DNA of 64,000 nt from Planctomycetia bacterium (lineage in GTDB: Bacteria; Planctomycetota; Phycisphaerae; Phycisphaerales; SM1A02). The stretch's first letter is position 1; each line of letters opens with the position of its first letter. The stretch lies in NCBI GenBank assembly GCA_005799495.1, contig SYGP01000006.1, forward strand, positions 31,675-95,674, written 5' to 3'. A program made the translations under genes and the position numbers. The notes beneath the pieces were generated by a model, which had not been told where the DNA came from, made no database searches, and saw only the letters and a list, made by a program, of their open reading frames with translations. Below, in pieces: positions 1-8,985 of the stretch.

Positions 1-101
1 ATCACCCCGTTCACGGTGCATGTGCCGCTGCCGGCACTCTGTCGAACGGCGGATCCCACGACGCTGTCAGCGAGAATTGGGTTGGAAGAAACAAGTGACA
101 T
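1..101 (-). CDS. 5' fragment of an unidentified gene, cut by the window edge
   Basis: An ATG at 101-99 lies three bases after the stop codon of the PilZ-like gene. The frame stays open to the window edge, so only about 33 codons are visible, starting MSLVSSNPILADSVVGSAV. A GGAG ends nine bases before the ATG, a good ribosome-binding distance, and the strand and tight spacing fit the operon that runs from about 6.1 kb leftwards. The fragment has no recognisable domain and no clear signal peptide. I infer a real downstream gene from the spacing and the ribosome-binding site alone. Confidence 0.4.
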   Translation of the reverse strand, partial: MSLVSSNPILADSVVGSAVRQSAGSGTCTVNGV

Positions 102-104
102 CGT

Positions 105-1019
105 TCAGTGCTCCGAAGCAGGCGCCGCCGAAGCCTGTGCGCTTCGCATGGCATGTGCGACTTGATCTGCCACCGCCTGCTGGTGCGGCAGATGAAAGGT
201 GAAGTCAAAGGATAGTCCAGCGTAGGTGCGCTGCGAACTGTCGAGGTGCGTGTGGACCAACTTGCCCGTCACGCAAATCGGCAGCGGAGCGTTCTTCCCC
301 AGCGCGATCTGCATCCAAAAGACGCGGTGACGCCCCAACGCGGCGGCATCCGCACTTTCGACGCGAAGCCCCGCGCCACCGCCGCCGATGTTCACGAGGA
401 CTGCGGGAAACTCCGGACCGACCTGCGGCAGTGGCATCGCCGCGGGCACGGGCACGGGCGCTCCCGTGTGCAACGCGTCACGGGCTGCGTTCCATGCCGC
501 ATCGCTCGCCTGCTCCGCCGCTCCCACGCTCCGCGGATCCAAAAGGGGCCACACGCGCACGAGCGGAAGGTTCAAACCGCCCGCCTCGTAGCGGGCGAAG
601 CGGCGCATGCAGCGCTCCACCTGATCCGGAAGCCGCAGCCGAAGCGCAGGAACACGCGCCCCGGGCAGCGAGATGTTTTCCAGCTTCTCGGTTTGGAAAG
701 TCCAACGGTTCTGCCCGATGGTGATGGCACCGATGAGCTGAACGCCATCGGTCATGGGAATGTGCTTGCCGAGGAGGACAGGCGACTCGACAACCACAGA
801 CTCTTCCTCGAGCGCCAGAATCTTCAGGCGCCAGACGATGTCGCCACCGGGCGAGGCGTCGGCCGATTCGCCCTGGGTGGCGTTCTCGGGGCGGGACGCG
901 GCCACAGCGACTTCGAGCGTTCCACCACGCTCAAAAATCTGCTGCATGCTGCGTTTCCACTCTGCGGTTCTCGATCGTGATGCTGGCATGCGCGCGATGG
1001 TAGTGAGACGCTCATCCAT
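105..1019 (-). CDS. PilZ-like protein, candidate cyclic-di-GMP effector
   Basis: 304 residues. After a 25-residue start comes a YcgR-like beta-rich part (about 60-130: replies on membrane-independent strands such as VVVESPVLLGKHIPM) and then a possible PilZ domain. An RxxxR motif at 139-143 (RRFAR) and NIGGGGAG at 210-217 sit where PilZ proteins carry RxxxR and D/NxSxxG. The serine is replaced by glycine, so ligand binding is uncertain. I start at ATG 1019 because it overlaps the end of the transglutaminase gene by eight bases; an upstream in-frame start would overlap it much further. It is the fifth gene of an operon with envelope and peptidase-like genes. The family assignment rests on motif layout and is moderate. 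Confidence 0.55.
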   Translation of the reverse strand: MDERLTTIARMPASRSRTAEWKRSMQQIFERGGTLEVAVAASRPENATQGESADASPGGDIVWRLKILALEEESVVVESPVLLGKHIPMTDGVQLIGAITIGQNRWTFQTEKLENISLPGARVPALRLRLPDQVERCMRRFARYEAGGLNLPLVRVWPLLDPRSVGAAEQASDAAWNAARDALHTGAPVPVPAAMPLPQVGPEFPAVLVNIGGGGAGLRVESADAAALGRHRVFWMQIALGKNAPLPICVTGKLVHTHLDSSQRTYAGLSFDFTFHLPHQQAVADQVAHAMRSAQASAAPASEH

Positions 1020-3279
1020 CTCGTCGCGATCCGAAGTGCGGTGCGCCGCCGAGGAGCGCCGCACGCAACTGCTCGACGAGCGCGGCGTCCTGGTGTCGAC
1101 GCGCAGCATCCGGTCGCTGCCCAGCGAATCGGATCAGGTAGTACCGATCGATGATGGCATGGAACGCCTTCGCCGCTGCAGGACGATCCGACTGCAATGC
1201 ATTGGCGAACGTGCGCGGCGACTGCCACGCGGGTCGTGCACAACCGACCTGCGCAAGCAGTGCAAGCGCATCGGCGTAAAATGCGCCGTCGCGAAGCGCA
1301 ATCCGGGAGCGCAAGCGTCCTGTTCGCGTGATGCCGAGCAGTTTCCTTCTCCGCTGCAGTCGCCGCCAGACCAGAAGCGCTGCACTCAGTGAGAATGCCG
1401 CCCCCACGACGACTGCAGCGATCCAGACCACTCCCGCAAGCGGGATGCCGGTCCTTTCGGCGAGCGACTCGGCCGTCGCCCCAGGCCATGCGCGTGCCTG
1501 GCGATAGGTCCGCACGATCCACTCGTTGAAACTGCGGACAAACTCCTCCTGCGCAAGCGAATCGAACCTCTCGATCTTGTCGCGCCAGACTTCCTCGAGC
1601 GGACCAAGGAAGAAACGCAGTACCTCTCCCCAGAGGCCACGGTCGGACGCGAGCGATGTGTCCTCCGCCATCGGCGTTGGATCGAGCACCGTCCACTGCA
1701 CATTCCCGCTGCGAATCTCGACCCAAGCGTGGGCATCCGCCTCACGCACCGAGTACCGGCGATTGCTCGTGTCGTACTCGTGCACGATGAACCCCGTCAC
1801 AATCCGCGCGTCGACGCCGACGGATTGACAGAGCGCACACAGCGCACTCGCGAAGTACTCGCAATGACCAAGGCGGTATTCGTTCAGGAAGAGATCGATC
1901 GGATCGCGCCCCTGCAGCTGGATGAAGCTGCGCAGATCGAGGCTGTAGTTGAAGCGCGTCGAACGAAGGCGCTCCTCGAAGGCTCGGCCGATTCTGATGT
2001 TGCGCGCCCATCGCCCATCGTCTTGCCCCGATGCCGTGAGACTGCCCAGTCCAGCTTCCTCGATCCACTGCAGCGCGGTGGTGCGAATCACACCCACGGG
2101 GAAGGTCGGCGGTGGTGGAAGTCGCTGCGGGTTCCCCTGCAACGCGGAGAGCGCCGATTCCGACGGAAAGGGTTGAACGCGCGCTTCGTAGCCACGAACC
2201 ACTCCCGCCGTGTCGATGTCGACGAGCTTGAGTGTGCAACTGCTCGGTGCGTATCCGAACACCTGCGGGTTGAGTCCGCGGACCGAGATGGGCACCCACG
2301 GCGTGAAGAGGATGTCCGTGTAGAGCCCTCGGAAGTTCACCTGCAAGGTGTGTGTGTTGACGCGCTCATCGATCGGCGACAGAGCCAGTGGCGAGCGATC
2401 CACTCCGTTGTTGATGATGAAGCGCTGACTCGGTGCGATGCGAGTGAACCAGCGGAACTCCACTGGGTCATAGCGATCGAGCACCTGTCCGCGCAGACGG
2501 AGCGTTTCGGCAACGGCAGGTGGCTTTCCATCGGGTCCTTGCCAGTCCACGGACAGCAGTTCGCGGTCACCCATTTCGATCCACTGCGGCGATCGCAGCG
2601 AGAGATCCGAGGGGAACCCAAGGCGCGACCCACGCCCCGAGCCGAAGAGCGGCGCACCCGGATTCGGGTTGCGCGGCAGGATCACGAAGATCGCCGCGCT
2701 CGTCAGCAAGGCGAGGACGAGCGCGGCGATGATCACACGGCGCAGATCGCGTTCGGCCGGAGTCTTGATCCGCGGTGCACGCAGGCGACCGCCGCTTGGA
2801 GTGCGCGCAAGTGCGTCCGATGTCAGCAGCCGAAAGCGAATCACGCAGTCCACGGCAAGCGCCGTGCCGAGGAGGATCAGCAGACCGACCGCGAGATCGA
2901 TGCTGTGCAGCCCAGCGGCGACCAGCAGAACCCCCGAGAGCAGCACGACCTGACGCTCGTCACTGATCGTCCTTCGCGCCCACAGTCGTACCAGCATGCC
3001 CAGAAACACGCCCAAGCCGATCCAGCGGGGAATCCGCACGGGATCCAGTCGCGGATACACCTGGCTGATCACTACCGCCGCGACGATGGCGACGAGCACG
3101 ACGACGATATGGGGATGCAACATGCGGCGCGTGCATCGACGAGTCACCCACCAACTCGCGCCTGCCACCACAATGGCCGCAAGTCCAAGCGCGAGACTTC
3201 GCTGACTGAGCGCGAAGGCGAGCAACGACACCATCGCCAACCACAGCGCATGCCGTCGGCAGGTGATCACCTCGCTCAT
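1012..3279 (-). CDS. TgpA-type membrane protein with periplasmic transglutaminase-like domain
   Basis: 755 residues. Residues 1-200 hold about six hydrophobic helices (DUF3488/TgpA N-terminal region). A large exported part follows with a transglutaminase-like core, then a membrane helix near 610-635 and a basic cytoplasmic tail. The catalytic triad is visible: Cys473 in GHCEYF, His517 in ADAHAWVE and Asp533 in LDPTP. The spacing of 44 and 16 residues is normal for the family. Such proteins are thought to act as cysteine peptidases or cross-linking enzymes on the periplasmic side; the substrate is unknown. The ATG overlaps the stop of the DUF58 gene as ATGA, so the two are probably translationally coupled, the usual DUF58-TgpA arrangement. 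The partner MoxR ATPase is 26 kb away. Confidence 0.9.
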   Translation of the reverse strand: MSEVITCRRHALWLAMVSLLAFALSQRSLALGLAAIVVAGASWWVTRRCTRRMLHPHIVVVLVAIVAAVVISQVYPRLDPVRIPRWIGLGVFLGMLVRLWARRTISDERQVVLLSGVLLVAAGLHSIDLAVGLLILLGTALAVDCVIRFRLLTSDALARTPSGGRLRAPRIKTPAERDLRRVIIAALVLALLTSAAIFVILPRNPNPGAPLFGSGRGSRLGFPSDLSLRSPQWIEMGDRELLSVDWQGPDGKPPAVAETLRLRGQVLDRYDPVEFRWFTRIAPSQRFIINNGVDRSPLALSPIDERVNTHTLQVNFRGLYTDILFTPWVPISVRGLNPQVFGYAPSSCTLKLVDIDTAGVVRGYEARVQPFPSESALSALQGNPQRLPPPPTFPVGVIRTTALQWIEEAGLGSLTASGQDDGRWARNIRIGRAFEERLRSTRFNYSLDLRSFIQLQGRDPIDLFLNEYRLGHCEYFASALCALCQSVGVDARIVTGFIVHEYDTSNRRYSVREADAHAWVEIRSGNVQWTVLDPTPMAEDTSLASDRGLWGEVLRFFLGPLEEVWRDKIERFDSLAQEEFVRSFNEWIVRTYRQARAWPGATAESLAERTGIPLAGVVWIAAVVVGAAFSLSAALLVWRRLQRRRKLLGITRTGRLRSRIALRDGAFYADALALLAQVGCARPAWQSPRTFANALQSDRPAAAKAFHAIIDRYYLIRFAGQRPDAARRHQDAALVEQLRAALLGGAPHFGSRRDG

Positions 3280-4283
3280 GGAAATCTCCCCGGGACGATC
3301 CGCAGTGCGATTCCCGAAGCGACTTCCGTCGTGCCGCGCCACGCAGCATGCCGCGGCGTGATGAGATCGATCACTGCCAGCGCATCGAGTTGCGCGGCAA
3401 GGCCAGTCACGACTTGTTGCCCCGCGCTTTCCGCTGCAAGTCCCTCGATCACCAGTTGCACGCTCCATCCATCCGCATGGGCGCGAGACAGCACGCTTGC
3501 CGTCCATTCGATCGCGTTCTCCTCGGCGCTCTCCGTGGCAGTGCCCTCCGTTCGGGTGAGATCGAGCGTCAACCACAGCACCTTCCGCGATGGGATGGCA
3601 CGCTCAATCACGACGGGCTCCATGAGCGCGGCGCTCCGCCGCCAAGCCACCTGCCGCACCGAGTCACCGCTTCGATACTCCCGCAGTCCGATGAAGTCCT
3701 CCACTCCGCCCGAACGCTGCTGTGCACCATGCGCGCCAGGGGCTGAACCCACGAGCGTCCGAAGCACCAGCGGATCGACCACTCGTTGCCGCGGATGCAC
3801 GAGGACATCACACGGATCAATCCACTCCACCGACTTCAGGATCAGTCCAAATGGAAATCCGCTGACGCAGCGGAATCGATGAAGCCGCAGGACGCCGCGC
3901 CGTGCTGGCGTGAGCGTGGACCGAACCTGCGCATGACCGCCGCGCGGGCAGTGTTCAAGCCGCGTCGGCGACTGCACGGTTTCGGCCACTTCACGGATCT
4001 CGACATCGAAGATCGGCCACAGCCGCGAGGCGCTCGCCACCTCGTAGCGGATCTCACATGGTTCACCGACCCGCGCGACCCGTGGCGCTCGGCGGCGGAC
4101 GCGAAGCGCCATCATCATGCCTCCCGAGATGATGCCCGAGACCACGATCCATGCGAGCATCGATGCGAACACCCACACGAGCATGTTCTCCGTCCGCTGC
4201 GCGCTCGCGGCTCCGATGAGCAGCGCAAGCCCCGCGAACACCAACCCAGGCCATCGAATGTGATAGCGGCGGCGCGGGCTCAC
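3276..4283 (-). CDS. DUF58 domain membrane protein
   Basis: 335 residues from a GTG at 4283 that overlaps the previous stop as GTGA; another in-frame GTG lies six bases upstream. Two hydrophobic helices (about 10-28 and 36-60) anchor it, followed by a beta-rich stretch and the family signature GLREYRSGDSVRQVAWRRSA, which marks DUF58 proteins. DUF58 proteins have a von Willebrand A-like fold and usually work with a MoxR AAA ATPase and a TgpA-type transglutaminase. Here the TgpA-type gene follows directly with an ATGA overlap. The biochemical role of the trio is unknown; assembly or activation of an envelope complex is the usual guess. Confidence 0.85.
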   Translation of the reverse strand: MSPRRRYHIRWPGLVFAGLALLIGAASAQRTENMLVWVFASMLAWIVVSGIISGGMMMALRVRRRAPRVARVGEPCEIRYEVASASRLWPIFDVEIREVAETVQSPTRLEHCPRGGHAQVRSTLTPARRGVLRLHRFRCVSGFPFGLILKSVEWIDPCDVLVHPRQRVVDPLVLRTLVGSAPGAHGAQQRSGGVEDFIGLREYRSGDSVRQVAWRRSAALMEPVVIERAIPSRKVLWLTLDLTRTEGTATESAEENAIEWTASVLSRAHADGWSVQLVIEGLAAESAGQQVVTGLAAQLDALAVIDLITPRHAAWRGTTEVASGIALRIVPGRFP

Positions 4284-4711
4284 ATGCACTGCCCGAGAAG
4301 CGCGAGGACACCGAGCACGATCGCGGCGATCGCCAACACACGCCCCGTCTGCGCCAACCACCGGCCACTCGCAGTGAACATCCCCTGCGCGCCGAGCCTC
4401 CGGGCAGCATCATCCTCCTCTCCGACATCCACGCTGTCCCAGTCGACACTGTCCGCGAGATACGCGTTCGCGCGCAGCACCCCCTTCGCACGCTCGATAT
4501 CCCCCGCGCGAACCTGGACGGGCACTCCGCCGAGGAGACGACTCCCCGATCCCGTCAGTCCGAACGCACCAAGCGCAGCACCGAATACAGCCGCCTCGAC
4601 GCCACCATCCCGCAGTACCGCTGCGATCGTCTGCGCCTCGAAGTCGCTCGAGGCGACATGCACCGTCACCAGTTCGGAAGGATCCGCGGGATCGGAGGAT
4701 TCATGCTCCAT
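4280..4711 (-). CDS. Small DUF2007-like protein with C-terminal membrane helix
   Basis: 143 residues. Residues 12-75 resemble the DUF2007 (putative signal-transducing) fold: a short strand (LVTVHVASSDFEAQ), a helix, then VEAAVFGAALGAFG and VPVQVRAGDIERAKGVL, as in the ferredoxin-like members. A single hydrophobic helix at about 122-140 ends the protein, putting the domain on the cytoplasmic face if the usual topology applies. The ATG at 4711 lies inside the 3' end of the preceding gene (11-base overlap) and its stop overlaps the DUF58 start. The operon position suggests a link with the DUF58/TgpA pair; no activity is assigned. Confidence 0.65.
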   Translation of the reverse strand: MEHESSDPADPSELVTVHVASSDFEAQTIAAVLRDGGVEAAVFGAALGAFGLTGSGSRLLGGVPVQVRAGDIERAKGVLRANAYLADSVDWDSVDVGEEDDAARRLGAQGMFTASGRWLAQTGRVLAIAAIVLGVLALLGQCM

Positions 4712-6077
4712 GGTCGGCACCATCGTTCCCGTCCATGGGCAGATCACGAATCTTGTCCACCGCCTTCAACAGCTGCTCCGACACCTCCGGGTCGAACATG
4801 AACCCGATGAGTTGCACGCGCCAATCCGCCACCGACTGCCGCGTCACCGTCAGGAGGTCACCAGGCTTCAGATCCGCACGCGTTGCAGGCTGCTCCAACA
4901 CCTTCACGCGCACGTGATCATGGTCGATCGCCTGCACGGCCATCCACGAATGTTCCACGCGTCCAGCCTCGCCTGCATCGAGCGGCGCCTGCACCACGAA
5001 AGCCTTGCGCGCGAGCTCGACCCACCGCGGCACGCCCGTGCGGATCAGATTGGTGAACGCCATCGCGAACGAGGGCCAGGTTGCCTGCGCGCGACGCCCC
5101 GCGTTCTGCAGCCAGCGTTCACTCATGTACACCACTGCACGATCGGACGCGATGCGATCCACGACATCCCGCGGCCACGACCACACCTTCGTGTACTGAC
5201 CTTCGGGCTGCGCTGCGCAAATCACGGCACGCTCCATGCCGAACTCCTCGAAGCCCTGCTGACGGACCTGCGCCCGCCAGGCGGCGGAACCGGCCGTCGT
5301 GGGCTCGATGAAACGCACCACATCCTCGACGCGTTGGAGCGAAACCGTCAACTCATCGCCGATCGTGATGCGACCACCAGGCTGTGGCACATCGCCGCCC
5401 AGCAGCGTTCCCACGAGCGAGAAGATGATGACGGACGCCTGATCCGCGAGGTCGACCGGCACCTCATCCATCTCCAGTTCAGGCAGTCCGCAGCGCGCAA
5501 GCCCCTGCGTGCCGAGCATCACACATGCCTCGTTGCCGCCGGGCAGCGGGCCATACCGCGCCATTTTCCAGAGTGGTCGATCCGTGGGCGTCGCCGCCTC
5601 GGCGATGAACTCGTGCTCGAGTTGCTCGCGCGAACTGACCTCGCCCGTCACGACATCGAGCACCGCGATGATGTCCGGCAGCGATCCGCCGAGCAGCCCC
5701 ATCACCATGAAGTACTCCTCCGCGGCGTCCTCCGTCGCGAGGATCAATTGCAGTCGGATGACCCATGGCGCTTCAATGCCGTCTTCGCTGATCTGCTCCT
5801 GGTCACGCGGCGACAACTCGCTTGCCCGCTCGCACCACACGACCATGCCCGACTCGATGCCCGGCACCTGCAAGCGGATCGCCCACAACTCGCCGCGATC
5901 CTCCTCCGACTCGACGGCCTCATGCTCGATGTCACCTCCCACCCACGCCTCCACAGCGGCGATGAACTCTGCGCGAGTGCATGCATCTTCATGCGGCCAA
6001 AACGCGACGAATCCACTCTCCTGCGGTTCGAGATTCCACTCGCCCTCCGCATCGTCATTCGCCTGTGCCTCTGCCAT
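4701..6077 (-). CDS. Uncharacterised protein with C-terminal DUF2314-like domain
   Basis: 458 residues, acidic, with no signal peptide or membrane helix. The last 100 residues resemble DUF2314 (YegJ-like): an AFVV-x-AP strand, EHSWMAVQAID, then LKPGDLLTVTRQSVADW, the pattern of that domain. Residues 1-330 may be a DUF4026-like region, but I recognise no catalytic motif. It heads the operon that continues through the DUF2007, DUF58, TgpA and PilZ-like genes. A TAGCGT box ends seven bases before the ATG and could be its -10 element; the intervening AGGGGG could also serve as a ribosome-binding site. Function unknown. Confidence 0.7.
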   Translation of the reverse strand: MAEAQANDDAEGEWNLEPQESGFVAFWPHEDACTRAEFIAAVEAWVGGDIEHEAVESEEDRGELWAIRLQVPGIESGMVVWCERASELSPRDQEQISEDGIEAPWVIRLQLILATEDAAEEYFMVMGLLGGSLPDIIAVLDVVTGEVSSREQLEHEFIAEAATPTDRPLWKMARYGPLPGGNEACVMLGTQGLARCGLPELEMDEVPVDLADQASVIIFSLVGTLLGGDVPQPGGRITIGDELTVSLQRVEDVVRFIEPTTAGSAAWRAQVRQQGFEEFGMERAVICAAQPEGQYTKVWSWPRDVVDRIASDRAVVYMSERWLQNAGRRAQATWPSFAMAFTNLIRTGVPRWVELARKAFVVQAPLDAGEAGRVEHSWMAVQAIDHDHVRVKVLEQPATRADLKPGDLLTVTRQSVADWRVQLIGFMFDPEVSEQLLKAVDKIRDLPMDGNDGADHGA

Positions 6078-6084
6078 GCCCCCT

Positions 6085-6090
6085 ACGCTA
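6085..6090 (-). promoter_or_regulatory. Candidate -10 box of the DUF2314-like gene operon
   Basis: TAGCGT, read on the minus strand, ends seven bases before the ATG at 6077. The distance suits a transcript that begins at or next to the start codon. There is no recognisable -35 box. It belongs to the recurrent TANNNT pattern of this window. Confidence 0.35.
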
Positions 6091-6124
6091 GCGGTTTCCG
6101 CGGGGGATTTCCCATTCCAGTCGA

Positions 6125-8932
6125 TCAGCCGTCGATGACCAGATTGACCATCCTGCGCGGAACCACGATCACCTTCCGCGGCGCCTTTCCGCCGAGCACG
6201 GCCTGCACCTTGGCATCGGCGAGTGCGATTCGCTCCACCTCGCTCGCATCGGCACTGGCGGGAACGGTGATGCGCGCGCGAACCTTTCCCTGCACCTGCA
6301 CGGGCAACTCGACCGTTGGATCCTCAAGCAGCGATGCATCGACCGTCGGCCACGACGCGCCGCACACGCTGCCCGATTCGCCCACTCGGCTCCAGAGTTC
6401 CTCGGCGATATGCGGCGCGAACGGCGCGAGCACGCGCAGGAAGCGTTCCATCTGCGAGCGCGTCAGCCCCCCGTCCGCAGGATCCTTCATCTCCGTCGGG
6501 CGCGTCGCTGCGTTCACCAACTCGATCAGCGATGCGATCGCGGTGTTGAACGCGAGCCGTTCAATGTCCTGCCCCACCTTGTGAATCGTGCGCGCCAACT
6601 GCCGCTCGACATCGGCATTCGCGGCGCGCGCGAAGAGCAGGCTTCCATCGCGCTCATCGATCGCCAGGCGCCAGACCCGCTGCAGGAATCGGAACACACC
6701 CGCGATATCACGAGTATTCCACGGCTTCGATGCTTCGAGCGGGCCCATGGACATCTCATAGAGGCGGAAGGTGTCCGCGCCATACTCCGCAATCACATCG
6801 TCTGGGTTCACGACATTGCGCAGGCTCTTCGACATCTTGGCGACGATCTGCACCACTCGCTCGCCGCTTGCACGCTCGACGAATGTGCCGTCGCCGCCCG
6901 CCTCCACCTCATCGACCGGTACGAGTGAACGGTCAGCGCGCTGGTAGGCGTAACTGGTGATCAACCCCTGATGGAACAGCCGCGCCATCGGCTCCGCGGT
7001 GCCGACATGCCCGAGATCAAAGAGCATCTTGTGCCAGAAGCGCGCATACAGCAGATGCAACACGGCGTGCTCGCTTCCGCCGACATACAGATCGACGCCG
7101 TTCTTCCCCATCCAGTAGCGCTCCGCCTCGGGATCCACGAACGCGTTGCCGCACTTCGGCGAACAGTAGCGCAGGTAGTACCAGCAGCTGCCGGCCCAGC
7201 CAGGCATCGTGTTCGTCTCGCGCGTCACACGCGTCGATGGGGGCAACAGCGACGGATCGACGCCCGCCTCACCAGCCGTCGTGACGACCCACTCGCGTGC
7301 CTTCGCAAGCGGTGGCTGAGGCGTATCGCTCTCCACTGGGTTGTAGTCCGCAAGCGGCGGGAGCCGCACGGGCAGCGCATGAACGCCCACGGGATAGTGC
7401 ATGCCATCCACATCGAACACGACCGGGAAGGGCTCCCCCCAGTAACGCTGCCGGCTGAAGAGCCAGTCGCGAAGTCTGTACTGCACGCGCAGGGATCCCG
7501 CGCCGCGTGCTTCGAGCCAGTCGATGGCGGCGCGCTTCGCCTCGGCTGTCCGCAGCCCGTTCAGGCAAAGTCCCACAGCGTGACTCTCGCTGTGCACGCT
7601 CGTTCCCTCACCCGTCGTCGCAGCCTTGCCCGTCCACGGAACACCATCGATCTCCACCACCTGCACCATCGGAAGGCTGAACGCCAGTGCAAACTCGAAG
7701 TCGCGCTCATCATGCGCGGGCACAGCCATGATCGCGCCCGTGCCGTAGCCGATGAGCACATAGTCCGCCGTCCAGATCGGAATGCTCTTGCCCGTCGCAG
7801 GATTGACTGCGAACAGCCCCGTGGCAACTCCACTCTTCTGCTTCGACTCTTGGCGCTCCACATCCGATCGGTTGCGCGCCCAGGCCACATAGGCAGCGAG
7901 TTCCTCGCCAGCACCGCGCGCAATGGCGCGCTGCACGAGCGGATGCTCGGGCGCAACGACCATGTAAGTCGCCCCGAAGATCGTGTCGGGGCGAGTGGTG
8001 AACACGGTCAAAGGCTCCTGCTCTCCATCGACGACGAATCGGATCTCCGCACCTTCGCTGCGCCCGATCCACTCCGTCTGCATCGTGCGGGTCGATTCGG
8101 GCCAATCCACCATTGCCAGATCCGCCAGCAGCCGATCCGCATACGCGGTGATGCGGAACATCCACTGGCGCAGTGGCATGCGGACCACGGGATGTCCGCC
8201 GCGCTCGCTGCGTCCATCGATGACCTCCTCGTTCGCAAGAACGGTTCCCAGCTTCGCGCACCAGTTCACCGTCTGCGTGCCCAGATACGCGAGACGGAAC
8301 GAATCCAGATGCGCTTGGCGCTGCCGCGGAGTGCAGCCGCTCCACCGCGTGTGGACGCCGGGCGCGGTCTCGACCATGCGGTCCTCGGACGCAAGACGGG
8401 ACTCCAACTGCGCAATGGGACGAGCGGCCTGCACGGTTGGATCGAACCAACTGCCATAGGCGAGCAGCCAGATCCACTGCGTCCAGCGGTAGTAGTCCGG
8501 ATCGATCGTCGCGAACTCGCGCGACCAGTCGTACATGAATCCGAAGCGCTGCAACTGCCGACGGAAGTTGTCGATGGCTTTCTGCGTGGTGACTTCGGGA
8601 TGAACGCCCGTCGCGATCGCGTACTGCTCGGCGGGCAATCCGAACGCGTCCCATCCCATCGGATGCAACACCTGAAAGCCCCGCATCACCTTGTAGCGCG
8701 AGAGAATGTCCGTTGCCGTATAGCCCTCGGGATGCCCGACATGCAGCCCCGCACCCGAGGGATAGGGGAACATGTCCAGGACATAGAACTTCGGCTTCGA
8801 AGGATCGAAGCCCACCTCGCCGGGGTTCGGCACACGAGCGACGCCGCTGCGCTGCCACTCCCCCTGCCAGCGCACTTCCAACTCACATGCAAGGCGCGCG
8901 TCGTATCGATGCGGTGTCTGCTGATCGACCAT
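6125..8932 (-). CDS. leuS: Leucyl-tRNA synthetase
   Basis: 935 residues. It charges tRNA(Leu) with leucine in the cytoplasm. The class I signatures are clear: the HIGH-type motif at 64-67 (HVGH, inside FPYPSGAGLHVGHPEGY) and KMSKS at 699-703. Between them lies the CP1 editing domain with TTRPDTIFGATY and the conserved GTGAIMAVPAHDERD. The zinc-like insertion and the C-terminal tRNA-binding domains follow. I chose ATG 8932 because MVDQQTPHRYDARLACELE aligns with the normal family start, while the longer frame runs into lpoB. It sits 53 bases behind lpoB on the same strand; I see no promoter of its own. Length is slightly above the E. coli enzyme. Confidence 0.97.
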   Translation of the reverse strand: MVDQQTPHRYDARLACELEVRWQGEWQRSGVARVPNPGEVGFDPSKPKFYVLDMFPYPSGAGLHVGHPEGYTATDILSRYKVMRGFQVLHPMGWDAFGLPAEQYAIATGVHPEVTTQKAIDNFRRQLQRFGFMYDWSREFATIDPDYYRWTQWIWLLAYGSWFDPTVQAARPIAQLESRLASEDRMVETAPGVHTRWSGCTPRQRQAHLDSFRLAYLGTQTVNWCAKLGTVLANEEVIDGRSERGGHPVVRMPLRQWMFRITAYADRLLADLAMVDWPESTRTMQTEWIGRSEGAEIRFVVDGEQEPLTVFTTRPDTIFGATYMVVAPEHPLVQRAIARGAGEELAAYVAWARNRSDVERQESKQKSGVATGLFAVNPATGKSIPIWTADYVLIGYGTGAIMAVPAHDERDFEFALAFSLPMVQVVEIDGVPWTGKAATTGEGTSVHSESHAVGLCLNGLRTAEAKRAAIDWLEARGAGSLRVQYRLRDWLFSRQRYWGEPFPVVFDVDGMHYPVGVHALPVRLPPLADYNPVESDTPQPPLAKAREWVVTTAGEAGVDPSLLPPSTRVTRETNTMPGWAGSCWYYLRYCSPKCGNAFVDPEAERYWMGKNGVDLYVGGSEHAVLHLLYARFWHKMLFDLGHVGTAEPMARLFHQGLITSYAYQRADRSLVPVDEVEAGGDGTFVERASGERVVQIVAKMSKSLRNVVNPDDVIAEYGADTFRLYEMSMGPLEASKPWNTRDIAGVFRFLQRVWRLAIDERDGSLLFARAANADVERQLARTIHKVGQDIERLAFNTAIASLIELVNAATRPTEMKDPADGGLTRSQMERFLRVLAPFAPHIAEELWSRVGESGSVCGASWPTVDASLLEDPTVELPVQVQGKVRARITVPASADASEVERIALADAKVQAVLGGKAPRKVIVVPRRMVNLVIDG

Positions 8933-8985
8933 GGAGGACGGCAAAGGCATCGGCAATGGAGACGGCGCAGTGCTGCGAGGAAGAA

